Assembly (NCBI RefSeq): GCF_000222485.1
Contig: NC_015914.1
Coordinates: 5,314,001 to 5,378,000 of the forward strand
From: Cyclobacterium marinum DSM 745
Lineage (GTDB): Bacteria > Bacteroidota > Bacteroidia > Cytophagales > Cyclobacteriaceae
Length of the DNA: 64,000 bases
Direction of reading: 5' to 3'
Shown here: positions 10,263 to 19,473 of the stretch, piece by piece
How positions within the stretch are numbered: position 1 is the first letter of the stretch
Layout: every line of letters starts with the position of its first letter
The notes under the pieces: generated by a model
Seen by the model: only the letters and a program-made list of their open reading frames with translations
The model's database searches: none
Told to the model about the DNA's origin: nothing
Made by a program: the position numbers and the translations under genes

Positions 10263-10630
10263 TTTGCTGGCTCCTCCTTAGCTTCAGATTTTTTATTGAA
10301 TTCACCTTTTCTTCTTCTTTCTGCGTATTTCAAACCATGTTTGTCCATTACAGTTGTTAGAAACCTTAATACAGTCTCGTCTCTTCTGAAATTTACTTCA
10401 TACTTTTTAATTGCAGATGGATCAGCTTTGTACTCAACCAATACATAAAACCCGGTAGTTTTCTTTTGAATAGGGTAAGCCAATTTTTTTAGGCCCCAGT
10501 TTTCAACATTTACTACCTCTGCTCCCAATTCCTTTAACAAGCCTACATACTTGTCTACGGTATCCTTCATCTGAACTTCAGACAAAACGGGAGTAAGGAT
10601 GAATACCGTTTCATAATTTTTTTGGAACAT
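10259..10630 (-). CDS. rpsF: 30S ribosomal protein S6
   Basis: A 123-residue S6. The ferredoxin-like fold starts at [13 protein letters not shown], contains the motif [23 protein letters not shown], and ends with an acidic/basic tail ([15 protein letters not shown]) typical of Bacteroidota. First gene of the S6-S18-L9 operon, with a well-formed Bacteroidota promoter about 40-65 bases upstream. The leader between that promoter and the ATG is about 30 bases and could hold the S6:S18 autoregulatory RNA known from other bacteria, but I saw no clear hairpin with the CCG-type loop. Confidence 0.98.
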   Translation of the reverse strand: MFQKNYETVFILTPVLSEVQMKDTVDKYVGLLKELGAEVVNVENWGLKKLAYPIQKKTTGFYVLVEYKADPSAIKKYEVNFRRDETVLRFLTTVMDKHGLKYAERRRKGEFNKKSEAKEEPAK

Positions 10631-10667
10631 TCTTTTTAACTTTTGTTTAATAATTTAAAACAGTTTG

Positions 10668-10697
10668 CAAAATTAAGCTAAATGCCCAAATAATCAA
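10668..10697 (-). promoter_or_regulatory. Bacteroidota sigma-A-type promoter of rpsF operon
   Basis: On the minus strand a -33 TTG (10697-10695) is followed after 19 bases by TAATTTTG (10675-10668), a full match to the Bacteroidota consensus TTG-N19-TAnnTTTG. The rpsF ATG lies 38 bases downstream of the -7 box. Confidence 0.7.
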
Positions 10698-10709
10698 AAG
10701 AATACACTT

Positions 10710-11633
10710 TTATTTTATTTCAAATTTACTTTCACCTATTTCCCATCCATCAGAAAAAATTTTGACCACATAATTCCCCTTGACATAGTCGGAGCCTTTC
10801 TCATAAAAATAAGTCAATTGTTGCCGGGTGTTATTAAAAACGAAATCTTGTTTTAAAGTATAAAAATGTTCTTTTCCATTCAATTCAAAGGTACCGGAAC
10901 CCTTTGCGATGTCAAATATCACTTGTCCATTTGGAGAAAGTACCTGAATAAAAACATCTCTCATACCCGGCTCTGCCACCTTATTGTCAGAAATATTGAA
11001 CGACACTTTCAATCTTGAAAGTTGCCTGTTTCTAAATTCTCCTTCCCTTTCTCTCCCCCTAGAATTAACCGCAGCCACCACAATATTTTCTGCCTTTAAT
11101 TGAGACGCTAAATTCACTTTCTTTTCGAGATCGTCTGTCTTCTTACTGATTTTAGCCATCTCCTCCTCAATCTCAAACTTATCCGTTTTCAATTCTTTAT
11201 TCTCAGAAAAGAGCTGGACATTCTGAGCTTTTAATCGAACAATATCAGCATCTTTCTCTTCTAATAAGGTTAAATAACTGTCGATTTGCGCATTCAATCT
11301 GGCAATATCATTCGCTGATCTGTTTTTATCAAGCTTGCGCTCCTTTTCCAACTGCTCTCTGACTTTCACCAGTGCCTCTACATCCCCATTCAGGCTTGTT
11401 ATTTCGTTAATTCTGACATCCAATTCTCTGGTAATAGAGTCAAGCCTGGTATTCAGCTGATTATTTTCGTCAGTTAAATGTGATACCTCTTCATTAATTC
11501 TAGATTTTTCCCTATGATCATTTAGAAGTCTCCAGCCACTAAGAATTACTAAAATTACCAAAACGATAATTAGAATGTTTTTTCCTTTGTCGACATTTAT
11601 ACTGCTTTTATTATTTCTTTCTCCTTCACTCAT
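10710..11633 (-). CDS. Membrane-anchored coiled-coil protein, unknown function
   Basis: A 307-residue protein with a short charged N-terminus, one membrane helix at about residues 19-37 (ILIIVLVILVILSGWRL), and a long coiled coil from about 40 to 180 (heptads rich in L/I with E, K, N). The C-terminal beta-rich domain of about 115 residues ends in YVVKIFSDGWEIGESKFEIK. The topology is N-in with a periplasmic coiled coil and terminal domain. The composition suggests a scaffold or envelope protein. I recognise it as a Bacteroidota-specific hypothetical protein but know no function. It is a single gene with its own spacer on both sides. Confidence 0.85.
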   Translation of the reverse strand: MSEGERNNKSSINVDKGKNILIIVLVILVILSGWRLLNDHREKSRINEEVSHLTDENNQLNTRLDSITRELDVRINEITSLNGDVEALVKVREQLEKERKLDKNRSANDIARLNAQIDSYLTLLEEKDADIVRLKAQNVQLFSENKELKTDKFEIEEEMAKISKKTDDLEKKVNLASQLKAENIVVAAVNSRGREREGEFRNRQLSRLKVSFNISDNKVAEPGMRDVFIQVLSPNGQVIFDIAKGSGTFELNGKEHFYTLKQDFVFNNTRQQLTYFYEKGSDYVKGNYVVKIFSDGWEIGESKFEIK

Positions 11634-12113
11634 ACAAATAAAAACACTTTACAATTGCATATTTCATTTTTAGCACGACATTTATTTACGTCCATATATA
11701 ACTTACTAAGCCTATCAATTATCAGACCAATATTTATTTCACTTTCTGTGTTAAAATTCTCTTCCTTTTGCTCCTACTTAGCACAAAAATGGCCTTTTGA
11801 ATAAATAGCAATTTACATAGGATATCAAGGAATCAAGCTAAAATGACCAAATTATAATGATTTTATATAGATTGCAACTACCATTAAAGCCAAGTTAGGT
11901 TGGCTTGTCCATATACATGAAAAGAAGGCCCATAAGGTTCTCCAAAGTCTTGTCATGTTCATGGCCTGATTTAAACACAAAATATGAAAAATGACACAAC
12001 TACTTTCCCTATTACCTGATCCGGGCTCAAACATTTTTAAATTGTGCTCAAAACTGTTAGTTGGAAGTAGCAATTGGGCCTAATTTGCAATGTGAGATTT
12101 AATCTTGCCTAAT
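11634..12113. other. Intergenic region, 480 bp
   Basis: AT-rich spacer upstream of the coiled-coil gene and downstream of the methyltransferase gene. One 73-codon minus-strand ORF (11852-12073) has poor coding character. Part of the stretch near 11995-12075 vaguely resembles spacer sequence seen at 50277-50305, possibly a decayed repeat. Confidence 0.4.
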
Positions 12114-12887
12114 TTAAATTTCAAGAATAAAATCATTTCTTACCCCATGGTTACCAAAAAATAAAACCCCACAATCAAAAAAGTCCATGCTGCCTGTTAC
12201 TGAAGAGTGAGTTTTCAATTCTTGCCAGGCTTTTTTCATCTGATTAGACCAATGAATGTCTGCAATTACAAGAATACTTTCCGCATGCAATTTTAGAACT
12301 ATTTGATTAAAATAATTAATTGTTGGTTCATATCTATGGTTGGCATCTATCAATACAAAATCTACTTTTTTCAAAGCTCTTAGTGATATATTCAAGGTTT
12401 CATTTAGGTTTCCTGACACAAGATTTATATTTGATTCTTTGCTCAGATGCTCACGTGCTAAATCCACCAAAGCAGGGTCTCCTTCATAACTATACAGCAT
12501 TCCTTTGGTCACGGCTGACAGGTACGCTGTATTGATTCCTAAAGATGTCCCTAATTCTAAGACAGTATGAGCAGGGCTAAGTTTACAAAGAAACTGATAA
12601 ATCAGTGAAAATTTCAGTGGAGAACTTACATGCTTTGCAATAGCGCTTATTTTTTGCTTATTTCCACGACTCCACCGGGAACCTGCTCCGAAATCAATTC
12701 TCAAAATTTCTTGATTAGAGGCAAGAAATTTCTTTCTCACCAATTCAATTTTTTGCATACCCTTCTTATTCTCTTTCAGGTATAATTTTAGATCTTTATA
12801 CAGATTAAAATAATAGGGAGAATGTATACTGTGTTGATCTTCTTTGTTTAAAAAATAAAGAAAATATTCCCGAATATGGAAAAGCAT
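12114..12887 (-). CDS. Class I SAM-dependent methyltransferase (O-methyltransferase-like)
   Basis: A 257-residue protein with a Rossmann methyltransferase core. Motif I is VLELGTSLGINTAYLS (about residues 109-124), the acidic end of strand 2 is YSYEGDPALVDLA, and motif IV is VDFVLIDANHRYEPTINYF, which resembles the metal-binding LIDGDHxY motif of catechol-O-methyltransferase-like enzymes. The N-terminal 80 residues are basic and helical and contain a RWSRGNKQ segment often seen in Bacteroidota members. The substrate cannot be predicted. It follows apaG with 10 bases between, so the two are probably cotranscribed. Confidence 0.85.
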   Translation of the reverse strand: MLFHIREYFLYFLNKEDQHSIHSPYYFNLYKDLKLYLKENKKGMQKIELVRKKFLASNQEILRIDFGAGSRWSRGNKQKISAIAKHVSSPLKFSLIYQFLCKLSPAHTVLELGTSLGINTAYLSAVTKGMLYSYEGDPALVDLAREHLSKESNINLVSGNLNETLNISLRALKKVDFVLIDANHRYEPTINYFNQIVLKLHAESILVIADIHWSNQMKKAWQELKTHSSVTGSMDFFDCGVLFFGNHGVRNDFILEI

Positions 12888-12897
12888 TGTTAAAAAA

Positions 12898-13284
12898 TCA
12901 ATTGTTGAAAATATTGGCTATCAACTGGAATTCAGGAATTGTTACGGTAAGCATTTTACCATCATTTAACTTTTCAACATAAAAATACCCTTTCATTTTA
13001 CCCATTCCTGATTTGATGGTACATCCGGATAAATAAGTGTGTGAATTTCCAGGCTCCAATACAGGTTGCTGACCAACCACACCTTCTCCTTCCACAAGTT
13101 TAAGGCTTTCTGCAGCATCATGTATTTCCCATCTTCTTCTAAGCAATTGTACGGTAAAGGGATTACAGTTTTGAATGGTAACCTTATAGGTAAATACAAA
13201 ATGATGCATATTAGGGTTCGAAAACTCTTTCTGGTAGCTTGCTTCCAAACTTATTTTTATCCCTTCTGTTATTGCAGTAGCCAT
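12898..13284 (-). CDS. apaG: ApaG domain protein
   Basis: A 128-residue ApaG/DUF525 protein with a fibronectin-III-like all-beta fold. Diagnostic segments are FVFTYKVTIQN, LLRRRWEIHDA, VEGEGVVGQQPVLEPG and YLSGCTIKSGMGKMKGYF. The family has been linked to Co2+/Mg2+ resistance in enterobacteria and occurs as a domain of some F-box proteins, but its molecular role is unclear. Length is normal. First gene of a two-gene unit with the methyltransferase, divergent from ung (72 bases between starts). Confidence 0.93.
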   Translation of the reverse strand: MATAITEGIKISLEASYQKEFSNPNMHHFVFTYKVTIQNCNPFTVQLLRRRWEIHDAAESLKLVEGEGVVGQQPVLEPGNSHTYLSGCTIKSGMGKMKGYFYVEKLNDGKMLTVTIPEFQLIANIFNN

Positions 13285-13356
13285 TTAGTTTTTTAAATAC
13301 AAAACTTATCCGAAATTTGAATCCTAAAGTCAAATATACCAATAGAAAACCTTTTT

Positions 13357-14019
13357 ATGAACGTCAAAATAGAAAATAGTTGGAAAGATTTATTGGGAGA
13401 TGAATTTTCAAAGCCCTACTTTGAATCTTTGGTGAGTTTTGTTAAATCAGAATACGAAACCAAAACGATCTATCCCAAAGGTGATTCCATATTTAAGGCT
13501 TTTGACTTGTGTCCGGTAGAAAAAGTCAAAGTAGTTATTCTGGGACAAGATCCTTACCACGGTCCCGGACAAGCTCATGGTTTGGCTTTTTCTGTAAATG
13601 AGGGCGTACCTTTTCCGCCATCTCTGCTAAATATTTTTAAAGAGCTAAAGAGCGACCTTAATCTACCATTTCCTTCCAATGGAAATCTGGAAAGGTGGGC
13701 AAAGCAAGGAGTATTGTTACTTAATGCTACCCTTACTGTGGAAGCCCACAAGGCTGGAAGCCACCAAAAGAAAGGCTGGGAAACCTTTACTACTGCGGTG
13801 ATTGAAAAGCTAGCAGCACATAAATCAAACCTTGTTTTTTTACTATGGGGGGCCTATGCCCAAAAGAAGGCAGTAGTAATACCGGCAAATAAACACTTCA
13901 AATTACAATCTCCTCACCCAAGCCCACTATCTGCACATCGAGGCTTTTTGGGTTGCAAACATTTCAGCCAAACCAATACTTACTTGGCCAAAAATGGTTT
14001 AACCCCTATTCAATGGTAA
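13357..14019 (+). CDS. ung: Uracil-DNA glycosylase
   Basis: A 220-residue family 1 uracil-DNA glycosylase that removes uracil from DNA as the first step of base excision repair. The water-activating motif GQDPYHGPGQAHGLAFS has catalytic Asp65. The central motif LLLNATLTVE supplies the Asn that reads uracil, and HPSPLSAHRGFLGCKHFS near the C-terminus contains the catalytic His and the minor-groove intercalation loop. The length is standard. It is monocistronic, with a terminator 40 bases after the stop. Confidence 0.98.
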   Translation: MNVKIENSWKDLLGDEFSKPYFESLVSFVKSEYETKTIYPKGDSIFKAFDLCPVEKVKVVILGQDPYHGPGQAHGLAFSVNEGVPFPPSLLNIFKELKSDLNLPFPSNGNLERWAKQGVLLLNATLTVEAHKAGSHQKKGWETFTTAVIEKLAAHKSNLVFLLWGAYAQKKAVVIPANKHFKLQSPHPSPLSAHRGFLGCKHFSQTNTYLAKNGLTPIQW

Positions 14020-14059
14020 TTTATACTGTTGAGGGTAAAGTTAAAAAGTAATAAAACAC

Positions 14060-14100
14060 CAATCCCCGAACCATTAAATAGCCCTGGGATTGTTTTTTTA
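14060..14100 (+). terminator. Rho-independent terminator of ung
   Basis: The stem CAATCCC (14060-14066) / GGGATTG (14086-14092) is followed by a run of seven T. It lies between the convergent ung and lepB genes and is oriented for ung; the opposite strand has only a weak T tail. Confidence 0.75.
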
Positions 14101-14156
14101 GTCAGTCATTAAATCTCACAATGACCTTTTGATTTGATATCCCAGAGAAAAAGTTT

Positions 14157-15233
14157 TTAATTGATGGGTTTGAAGAATCGGTCCCATCTGATTTTGTTAA
14201 ACATGGTTTTGTGTTTTTCTAAAGACAACCAGAGAAACCAAGCTTTACCTACTACGTGATCTTCAGGCACAAATCCCCAAAACCTTGAATCTAAGGAATC
14301 GTGTCTGTTATCCCCCATCATGAAATAATAATTTTGGTTAAATGTATAGGACTGTTGTTCCTCCCCATCGATAAACAATTTATTGTCTTCTACCGTAACA
14401 TTTTCATGCCCTTCAAATTTTTCAATGGTGAAAGCATATTTTCGGACATTCTCTTCATTTAGCGTAATGGTTTGCCCATTTGCCGGTACTTCTAAGGGGC
14501 CAAAATTATCTTTATTCCATTTAAAATAGGCCCCATCCGGGAATATATTTGCATCCCCCTGCCCTGGTTTACTGATTCTTTTTTGAATGGAAGAAATGGC
14601 TGGAGATTGTTCAAGCTCTTTGATCATTGCATCGGTTGCAAAAACAAAATACCCTGAATTATCAGAAAAGGGATAGTAGCTATCCGGATTGATGCCATAC
14701 CTGTCAAAAAACTCAGCATTCAATGGTCTATTAACAATAACGTCGTAAGAAAACTGCATTTCTTCCGGGTTTTCACTGGCCTTACCATTGACAAACAGTT
14801 GGGCTTCTTTTATTTCCAATACATCTCCCGGAATAGCAACGGCTCGTTTGATATAGTTGGTCTTCAAATCCACAGGGTATTGAAATTCCTCCGGAAAGTT
14901 AAACACAACCACATCATTTCTTTTGATGGAAGTGAAGCCGGGTAACCTGTAATAAGGCAACTGAATGGCTTCAGAATAAGACTTAAGTTCTGTACCCCAA
15001 ATTTTTTGGTGGGTTAATGGAACTTGAAGAATGGTTTTTGGCACTCGGGTACCATAATGCATTTTACTTACAAATAGAAAATCACCCACTAACAGAGATT
15101 TCTCCATTGATGCTGTAGGAATTGTAAAAGGTTCCAGTAATAACCACCTGATTAAACTTGCTGCAATAACGGCAAAAAGCAATGCATCAATCCATTCTCT
15201 GGAGGCTGATTTTTTGTTTTTTTCTTGACTCAT
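14157..15233 (-). CDS. lepB: Signal peptidase I
   Basis: A 358-residue type I signal peptidase that cleaves Sec and Tat signal peptides at the periplasmic face. One N-terminal membrane helix (about residues 16-33) precedes PFTIPTASMEKSLLVGD, with nucleophile Ser42. The general base Lys129 lies in YIKRAVAIPGD, and the C-terminal box MMGDNRHDSLDSRFWG is present. As in other Bacteroidota it carries a long insertion (about residues 150-300) between the catalytic boxes. It is the last gene of the operon UPF0173-parA-parB-DUF5683-dapB-lepB, 10 bases after dapB. Confidence 0.97.
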   Translation of the reverse strand: MSQEKNKKSASREWIDALLFAVIAASLIRWLLLEPFTIPTASMEKSLLVGDFLFVSKMHYGTRVPKTILQVPLTHQKIWGTELKSYSEAIQLPYYRLPGFTSIKRNDVVVFNFPEEFQYPVDLKTNYIKRAVAIPGDVLEIKEAQLFVNGKASENPEEMQFSYDVIVNRPLNAEFFDRYGINPDSYYPFSDNSGYFVFATDAMIKELEQSPAISSIQKRISKPGQGDANIFPDGAYFKWNKDNFGPLEVPANGQTITLNEENVRKYAFTIEKFEGHENVTVEDNKLFIDGEEQQSYTFNQNYYFMMGDNRHDSLDSRFWGFVPEDHVVGKAWFLWLSLEKHKTMFNKIRWDRFFKPIN

Positions 15234-15243
15234 TTTCTATTTA

Positions 15244-15969
15244 TTAAAAATCCAAAAAATCATTCATTGATAAAACACCCTTCTTACCGGGCAACCATTC
15301 AGCTACCAATACCGCACCTAAAGCAAAGCCTTTTCTATTATGTGCTGTATGTTTGATGGTAATATCATCAATGTCAGAAGTATAGGATACGATATGTGTA
15401 CCGGGTGCCGGGTCAATTCTTTTAGAAGTGATGGGTAGCACCCCTTCTTCAGTTTTTTCCTCCCCTTCTTTTAATTTCCACTTAGAATACCTATTGTTAT
15501 TATTAATCAATCCTTCAGCCAAAGTAATGGCTGTTCCACTTGGCGCATCTTTCTTTTCTGTATGATGGATTTCTTCCAAATCTGCTTGGTAGGCCGTCTG
15601 CTCATTCATTAATTTTGCAAGAAAGGCATTGACCTTAAAAAAAATATTTACGCCGATGCTGAAATTTGAAGCATAGAACAAGGCCCCATTCTTTTGGGTA
15701 CAAAGTGCTGTCATCGCTTCTTTTTCTTCCATCCATCCGGTAGTTCCTACCACCACGGGGACGTTGTGTTGCATGCACCAGGTAATGTTCCCCACCGCAG
15801 AACTCGGTTGGCTAAATTCAATGGCTACATCAATGTCATCTGTATTCAAATGATCCAGATCTGCTACATTTTCAATATTAATTTTGGCAACAATACGGTG
15901 GCCTCTTTCCTCTGCCATTTGGGAGATAATTTTACCCATTTTACCGTAGCCTAATATCAGTATATTCAT
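15244..15969 (-). CDS. dapB: 4-hydroxy-tetrahydrodipicolinate reductase
   Basis: A 241-residue DapB, the NAD(P)H-dependent reductase of lysine/diaminopimelate synthesis. The N-terminal Rossmann motif is GYGKMGKIISQMAEERGH. The catalytic segment is EEIHHTEKKDAPSGTAITLAEG, which contains the His and Lys that act on the substrate. The C-terminal HTAHNRKGFALGAVLVAEWL closes the domain. It is on the short side of the family, as common in Bacteroidota. It begins one base after the DUF5683 stop, so the two are translationally linked. Confidence 0.97.
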   Translation of the reverse strand: MNILILGYGKMGKIISQMAEERGHRIVAKINIENVADLDHLNTDDIDVAIEFSQPSSAVGNITWCMQHNVPVVVGTTGWMEEKEAMTALCTQKNGALFYASNFSIGVNIFFKVNAFLAKLMNEQTAYQADLEEIHHTEKKDAPSGTAITLAEGLINNNNRYSKWKLKEGEEKTEEGVLPITSKRIDPAPGTHIVSYTSDIDDITIKHTAHNRKGFALGAVLVAEWLPGKKGVLSMNDFLDF

Positions 15970-15970
15970 A

Positions 15971-16558
15971 TTAAAATTTTATTTTTAATGAAAGCCCAAT
16001 GGCACTATTATTTGCCAACATTGGCTCCATACTGGGTTCAAGTTTGAAGGTAAGGTCATCGCTTACATCGAATCCGGAGAGATGAGCATCTACAAATGCA
16101 TCTACAGCACCTAGTGCATAAATGGCTCCAAAAACCATGTACATGGCATCCCTATTTCTCCTCCAATAATTGACGTTTCTTATAATACCATCTTCATTTA
16201 AATTAGGAAAAGGGTTGGTTTCTGTACCCTCTCTTACAATCTCAAGTGCAGCAATAAATTCTTTGTATCTTCTATTGTTAAAATTCAAAAAATAAATTGC
16301 CGTGGAAACACCGCTGTAAAGTAAAGGTAATTTCCAGACTTTTTCATTATAAACCTGCCCTGCTCCAGGGAAAATTAAAGATAAATAGATCGCTTTTTTA
16401 GGATCTTTAACATTTTTAGGCGCTTCAAAACCTATGGAGTCAGTTAAAGAGTCATTGGAATCTATTTCTTGTGCAGTTGCGGAATGAACCAGAAAAAGAC
16501 ATAAAAATCCTAAAACAATATGCAAATGCTTTGTTTTAGGATTATTTTTATTTGCCAT
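15971..16558 (-). CDS. DUF5683 family protein, exported
   Basis: A protein of about 195 residues starting at the ATG at 16558. The frame extends to a GTG at 16579 directly after the parB stop, but that start would spoil the signal peptide. An N-terminal signal peptide (hydrophobic HIVLGFLCLFLVHSATAQ) is followed by the DUF5683 core AIYLSLIFPGAGQVYNEKVWKLPLLYSG, an amphipathic glycine-proline segment typical of this family, and further hydrophobic stretches. Function unknown, presumed envelope-associated. It is regularly found between parB and dapB in Bacteroidota, as I recall. Confidence 0.85.
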   Translation of the reverse strand: MANKNNPKTKHLHIVLGFLCLFLVHSATAQEIDSNDSLTDSIGFEAPKNVKDPKKAIYLSLIFPGAGQVYNEKVWKLPLLYSGVSTAIYFLNFNNRRYKEFIAALEIVREGTETNPFPNLNEDGIIRNVNYWRRNRDAMYMVFGAIYALGAVDAFVDAHLSGFDVSDDLTFKLEPSMEPMLANNSAIGLSLKIKF

Positions 16559-16579
16559 AAAGAAAATTAGGCATTTCAC

Positions 16580-17503
16580 TTAGATCAATTCTAGAATTTC
16601 CAATATCCTGTTAAGGTCACTTGTCGAGTGAAAAGGAATTTTTATTTCCCCCTTATCTTTTTTATCTGATTTTAAAGAAACCTTAGTACCAAAATGAGAA
16701 GCCAGTTTCTGCTGAAGCTTATTGATTTCATACTTTTTGACGGGGTCTAAAGAATCTTTTTCTTTATCGGCTTTTTTAGGTGATCCGTCATTCAACTCTT
16801 TAACCAAAGCTTCCACCTTTCTCACACTCAACTCTTCGTCCACCGTCTTTTTAAAGATGGCAAGTTGTTTGTCTACATCCTCAACATTAATCAAGGCTCT
16901 GGCATGTCCCATACTGATTTTTTGATCCCTGATACCGGCCTGAATATCCGGTGGTAATTTCAAAAGTCGAAGGTAATTGTTTACTGTTGTACGATTTTTA
17001 CCTACCCTATCTCCTAGTTGTTCTTGCTTTAGTTCACATTCAGCCAATAACCTTTGATAAGAATGGGCAATTTCTAAAGCATTAAGGTTTTCTCTTTGAA
17101 TGTTTTCTATTAGGGCCATTTCCAGCATTTGCTGGTCATTGGCAGTACGAACGTAAGCGGGTATTTGCTTAAGACCTGCGAGTTTGGAAGCTTGAAATCT
17201 TCTTTCACCGGAAATCAGCTGGTATTCATTATCAGCTAGCCTTCTCACTGTAATGGGCTGAATTATCCCTTGTACTTTTATAGAGTCCGACAGCTCTTCT
17301 AAGGCCGTCTTGTCAAAATGAGTCCTTGGTTGATAAGGGTTTACTTGAACCTCATCCAAAGGCACTTCAAAAATCCCTGCTACGGGATTTTGTTTTTCAT
17401 TATTCTCACCACTTTTCTCCTTTCCCGGAGAATCTTTCAGCAAGGCACCTAAGCCTTTACCCAAGGCACTTCTTTTTTTAATATTTGATTTATTAACAGC
17501 CAT
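16580..17503 (-). CDS. parB: Chromosome partitioning protein ParB
   Basis: A 307-residue ParB/Spo0J. It starts with the Bacteroidota-typical KRSALGKGLGALL and has the ParB N-terminal CTPase/nuclease-like domain with PYQPRTHFD and GERRFQASKLAGL (the arginine-rich CTP-binding box). The helix-turn-helix domain covers about residues 140-200 (LGDRVGKNRTTVNNYLRLL, ISMGHARALI). A C-terminal dimerisation domain follows a charged linker. It loads onto parS to organise and segregate the origin region. It starts 13 bases after parA. No parS site was recognised in the window. Confidence 0.97.
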   Translation of the reverse strand: MAVNKSNIKKRSALGKGLGALLKDSPGKEKSGENNEKQNPVAGIFEVPLDEVQVNPYQPRTHFDKTALEELSDSIKVQGIIQPITVRRLADNEYQLISGERRFQASKLAGLKQIPAYVRTANDQQMLEMALIENIQRENLNALEIAHSYQRLLAECELKQEQLGDRVGKNRTTVNNYLRLLKLPPDIQAGIRDQKISMGHARALINVEDVDKQLAIFKKTVDEELSVRKVEALVKELNDGSPKKADKEKDSLDPVKKYEINKLQQKLASHFGTKVSLKSDKKDKGEIKIPFHSTSDLNRILEILELI

Positions 17504-17516
17504 TGTTATTATTTAT

Positions 17517-18296
17517 TCAATTTTCTTTCGCCATACCATTTTTAATGGCTATCTCATTGGCCAAATTTAAGTAGGCAACAGCTCCTTTTCCTGTAGCATC
17601 AAAAGCCACTACGGGCATACCAAAGCTAGGTGACTCACTCAATTTTACATTCCTGGGAATGATGGTATCAAAAGTCATGTCTTTAAAATGCATTCGTACC
17701 TCTTCCACAACTTGATTCGATAGTCTTAGTCTAACGTCATACATTGTTAAAAGTATACCTTCAATCTCAAGTTCTTGATTTAATCTGGTTTGAATAATTT
17801 TGATGGTATTCAATAATTTACCTAAACCTTCTAATGCAAAATATTCACATTGTACGGGAATTACTACTGAGTTAGAAGCCGTCAAAGCATTGATTGTGAT
17901 TAGTCCAAGAGAAGGTGAACAATCTATGATGATAAAATCATAACGATCCCTTACTTCCTGGATTACACTCCGCATTTTCTCCTCTCTTTCCTCTAGGTTC
18001 ACCATCTCAACTTCCGCTCCTACCAGATCTATATGTGATGGTACCAAATCCAAATGGTCAATTTCAGTGGATATGATGATTTCATTAATATCACTTTCAT
18101 TGACCATGCACTCATAAATGCTTGTTTCTATTTCCTTAGGATCAAAGCCCAGCCCAGACGTGGTATTTGCCTGGGGATCTGCATCGATCACCAAAGTTCT
18201 ATATTCTAATACAGCCAAGCTGGCTGCAAGATTCATGGCAGTAGTGGTTTTTCCTACGCCTCCTTTTTGGTTGGCTATTGCGATTACTTTTCCCAT
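17517..18296 (-). CDS. parA: Chromosome partitioning ATPase ParA
   Basis: A 259-residue ParA/Soj ATPase. The deviant Walker A is [18 protein letters not shown] (residues 10-27), the A' motif is [15 protein letters not shown], and Walker B is [19 protein letters not shown]. It partners with ParB to move the chromosome origin. It is the second gene of the operon, 6 bases downstream of the UPF0173 hydrolase gene and 13 before parB. Confidence 0.98.
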   Translation of the reverse strand: MGKVIAIANQKGGVGKTTTAMNLAASLAVLEYRTLVIDADPQANTTSGLGFDPKEIETSIYECMVNESDINEIIISTEIDHLDLVPSHIDLVGAEVEMVNLEEREEKMRSVIQEVRDRYDFIIIDCSPSLGLITINALTASNSVVIPVQCEYFALEGLGKLLNTIKIIQTRLNQELEIEGILLTMYDVRLRLSNQVVEEVRMHFKDMTFDTIIPRNVKLSESPSFGMPVVAFDATGKGAVAYLNLANEIAIKNGMAKEN

Positions 18297-18302
18297 TGTC
18301 TT

Positions 18303-18986
18303 TTATAGCGAAATACTTTCTCCTATGTTTAGCAAAATCAATTCTTTCCCACTTTTTTCTGCCTCTCTTTTTACTTTAACTCTATCAATTATAATTGGTT
18401 CAAAGGTATCATAGTGCATGCCAATAATTTTATCAGTCCCGACAAAATCAGCAGCTTTTAAGGCATCGGTAATACCCATGGTAAAGTTATCCCCAATTGG
18501 TAAAATTGCAAAATCAACGTCAAAGGATTCTCCAATTAATTTCATATCATAACTTAATGCAGTATCTCCAGCATAATAAAAAGTACCATGCTCCGATTCA
18601 ACTACAAAACCTCCCGGATTGCCACCATTGGTACCATCCGGAAGAGCACTGCTATGTACGGCATTCACATATTTAATTTTTCCGAAATCAAATACTTTGG
18701 AACCACCATGATTCATCCCCCAAACATTTTTCACCCCTTTGTTCTGAAACCAAGTAACTATTTCAAAATTTGAAACCAAAGTGGCCTCATTGTTTGTAAC
18801 AATTGTTTCCACATCGAATACATGATCTTCATGTCCATGACTGACCAAAACATAATCCGTTTTGATCTTATCTATTTCAATGTTGGAGGCAAGTGGATTG
18901 GGTGAAATAAAAGGATCAAATATCAATGATTTTCCTCCTATTGTTACCAAGAAAGTCGAATGACCAAAATACTTCAGTTCAATCAT
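18303..18986 (-). CDS. Metal-dependent hydrolase, UPF0173 (metallo-beta-lactamase fold)
   Basis: A 227-residue metallo-beta-lactamase-fold protein. The metal-binding motif VSHGHEDHVFD (about residues 48-58) fits HxHxDH, and later ligands are in NAVHSSALP, YYAGDTALS and IGMHYDTF. The small size and the GGNPGGFV segment place it in UPF0173 (YtkL-like). Physiological substrate unknown. First gene of the parAB-dapB-lepB operon. Confidence 0.92.
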   Translation of the reverse strand: MIELKYFGHSTFLVTIGGKSLIFDPFISPNPLASNIEIDKIKTDYVLVSHGHEDHVFDVETIVTNNEATLVSNFEIVTWFQNKGVKNVWGMNHGGSKVFDFGKIKYVNAVHSSALPDGTNGGNPGGFVVESEHGTFYYAGDTALSYDMKLIGESFDVDFAILPIGDNFTMGITDALKAADFVGTDKIIGMHYDTFEPIIIDRVKVKREAEKSGKELILLNIGESISL

Positions 18987-19020
18987 AGATTATATTGAAT
19001 TTCGATTTTTCATGCGATTA

Positions 19021-19028
19021 CAAATATA
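19021..19028 (-). promoter_or_regulatory. Candidate -7 box of the UPF0173-parAB operon
   Basis: TATATTTG on the minus strand matches the Bacteroidota -7 consensus TAnnTTTG and lies 34 bases before the UPF0173 ATG. The nearest TTG upstream is 25 bases away, longer than the usual 19-21, so the -33 part is uncertain. Confidence 0.4.
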
Positions 19029-19414
19029 TCATTTTAATCCGAACTATGACCAGCAAGCCCAAACGATCCGGTAGTTAATAATTGGGAATTGAAGGAATAA
19101 TCAACAGAAAAACTAGAGTAACCATTTAATAATTAGTGGTTTAACACTAGCATAAAAGATTTACATTGGTGGTGAATTTGCTTAACCATTAGCGGGCTCT
19201 TAAAAACTTAAATTAAATCAGTAATTCCACCATTTTATTCCAAAACAACAAAAGGAATATTGGCTTTCACTCTAATGCTTAACCTTTAACATACCAAGTT
19301 GTATTTAATACTGATTTACATTATATGCATTTGCCGATTTTACCATTAGGTAGAGCAATGGTATAGAGGATCTTTAATGCTTAATTTAATGTTTAGTAAA
19401 ACCGAACTTGGAAA

Positions 19415-19456
19415 TAACAAAAAAAGGCATGGTGTTTTCCATGCCTTTTTGTTATT
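19415..19456. terminator. Rho-independent terminator after yidC
   Basis: A strong hairpin: an AAAAAGGCATGG arm and its complement CCATGCCTTTTT, extended by AATAAC/GTTATT, with a loop of about 6 bases and T runs in both directions. It lies 18 bases after the yidC stop. Confidence 0.85.
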
Positions 19457-19473
19457 TATTCGAAAAGATCTTT

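Larger units (their letters stand above)
18987..19473. other. Intergenic region, 487 bp
   Basis: AT-rich spacer between yidC (minus, stop 19474) and the start of the UPF0173 operon. It contains the candidate -7 box at 19021-19028 and the yidC terminator at 19415-19456. No coding sequence was seen. Confidence 0.5.

Noticed and set aside
11852..12073. 73-codon minus-strand ORF in the spacer upstream of the methyltransferase stop
   Set aside because: Odd composition (many Cys, Trp and Met), no ribosome binding site, and it overlaps possible decayed repeat sequence; not credible as a gene.
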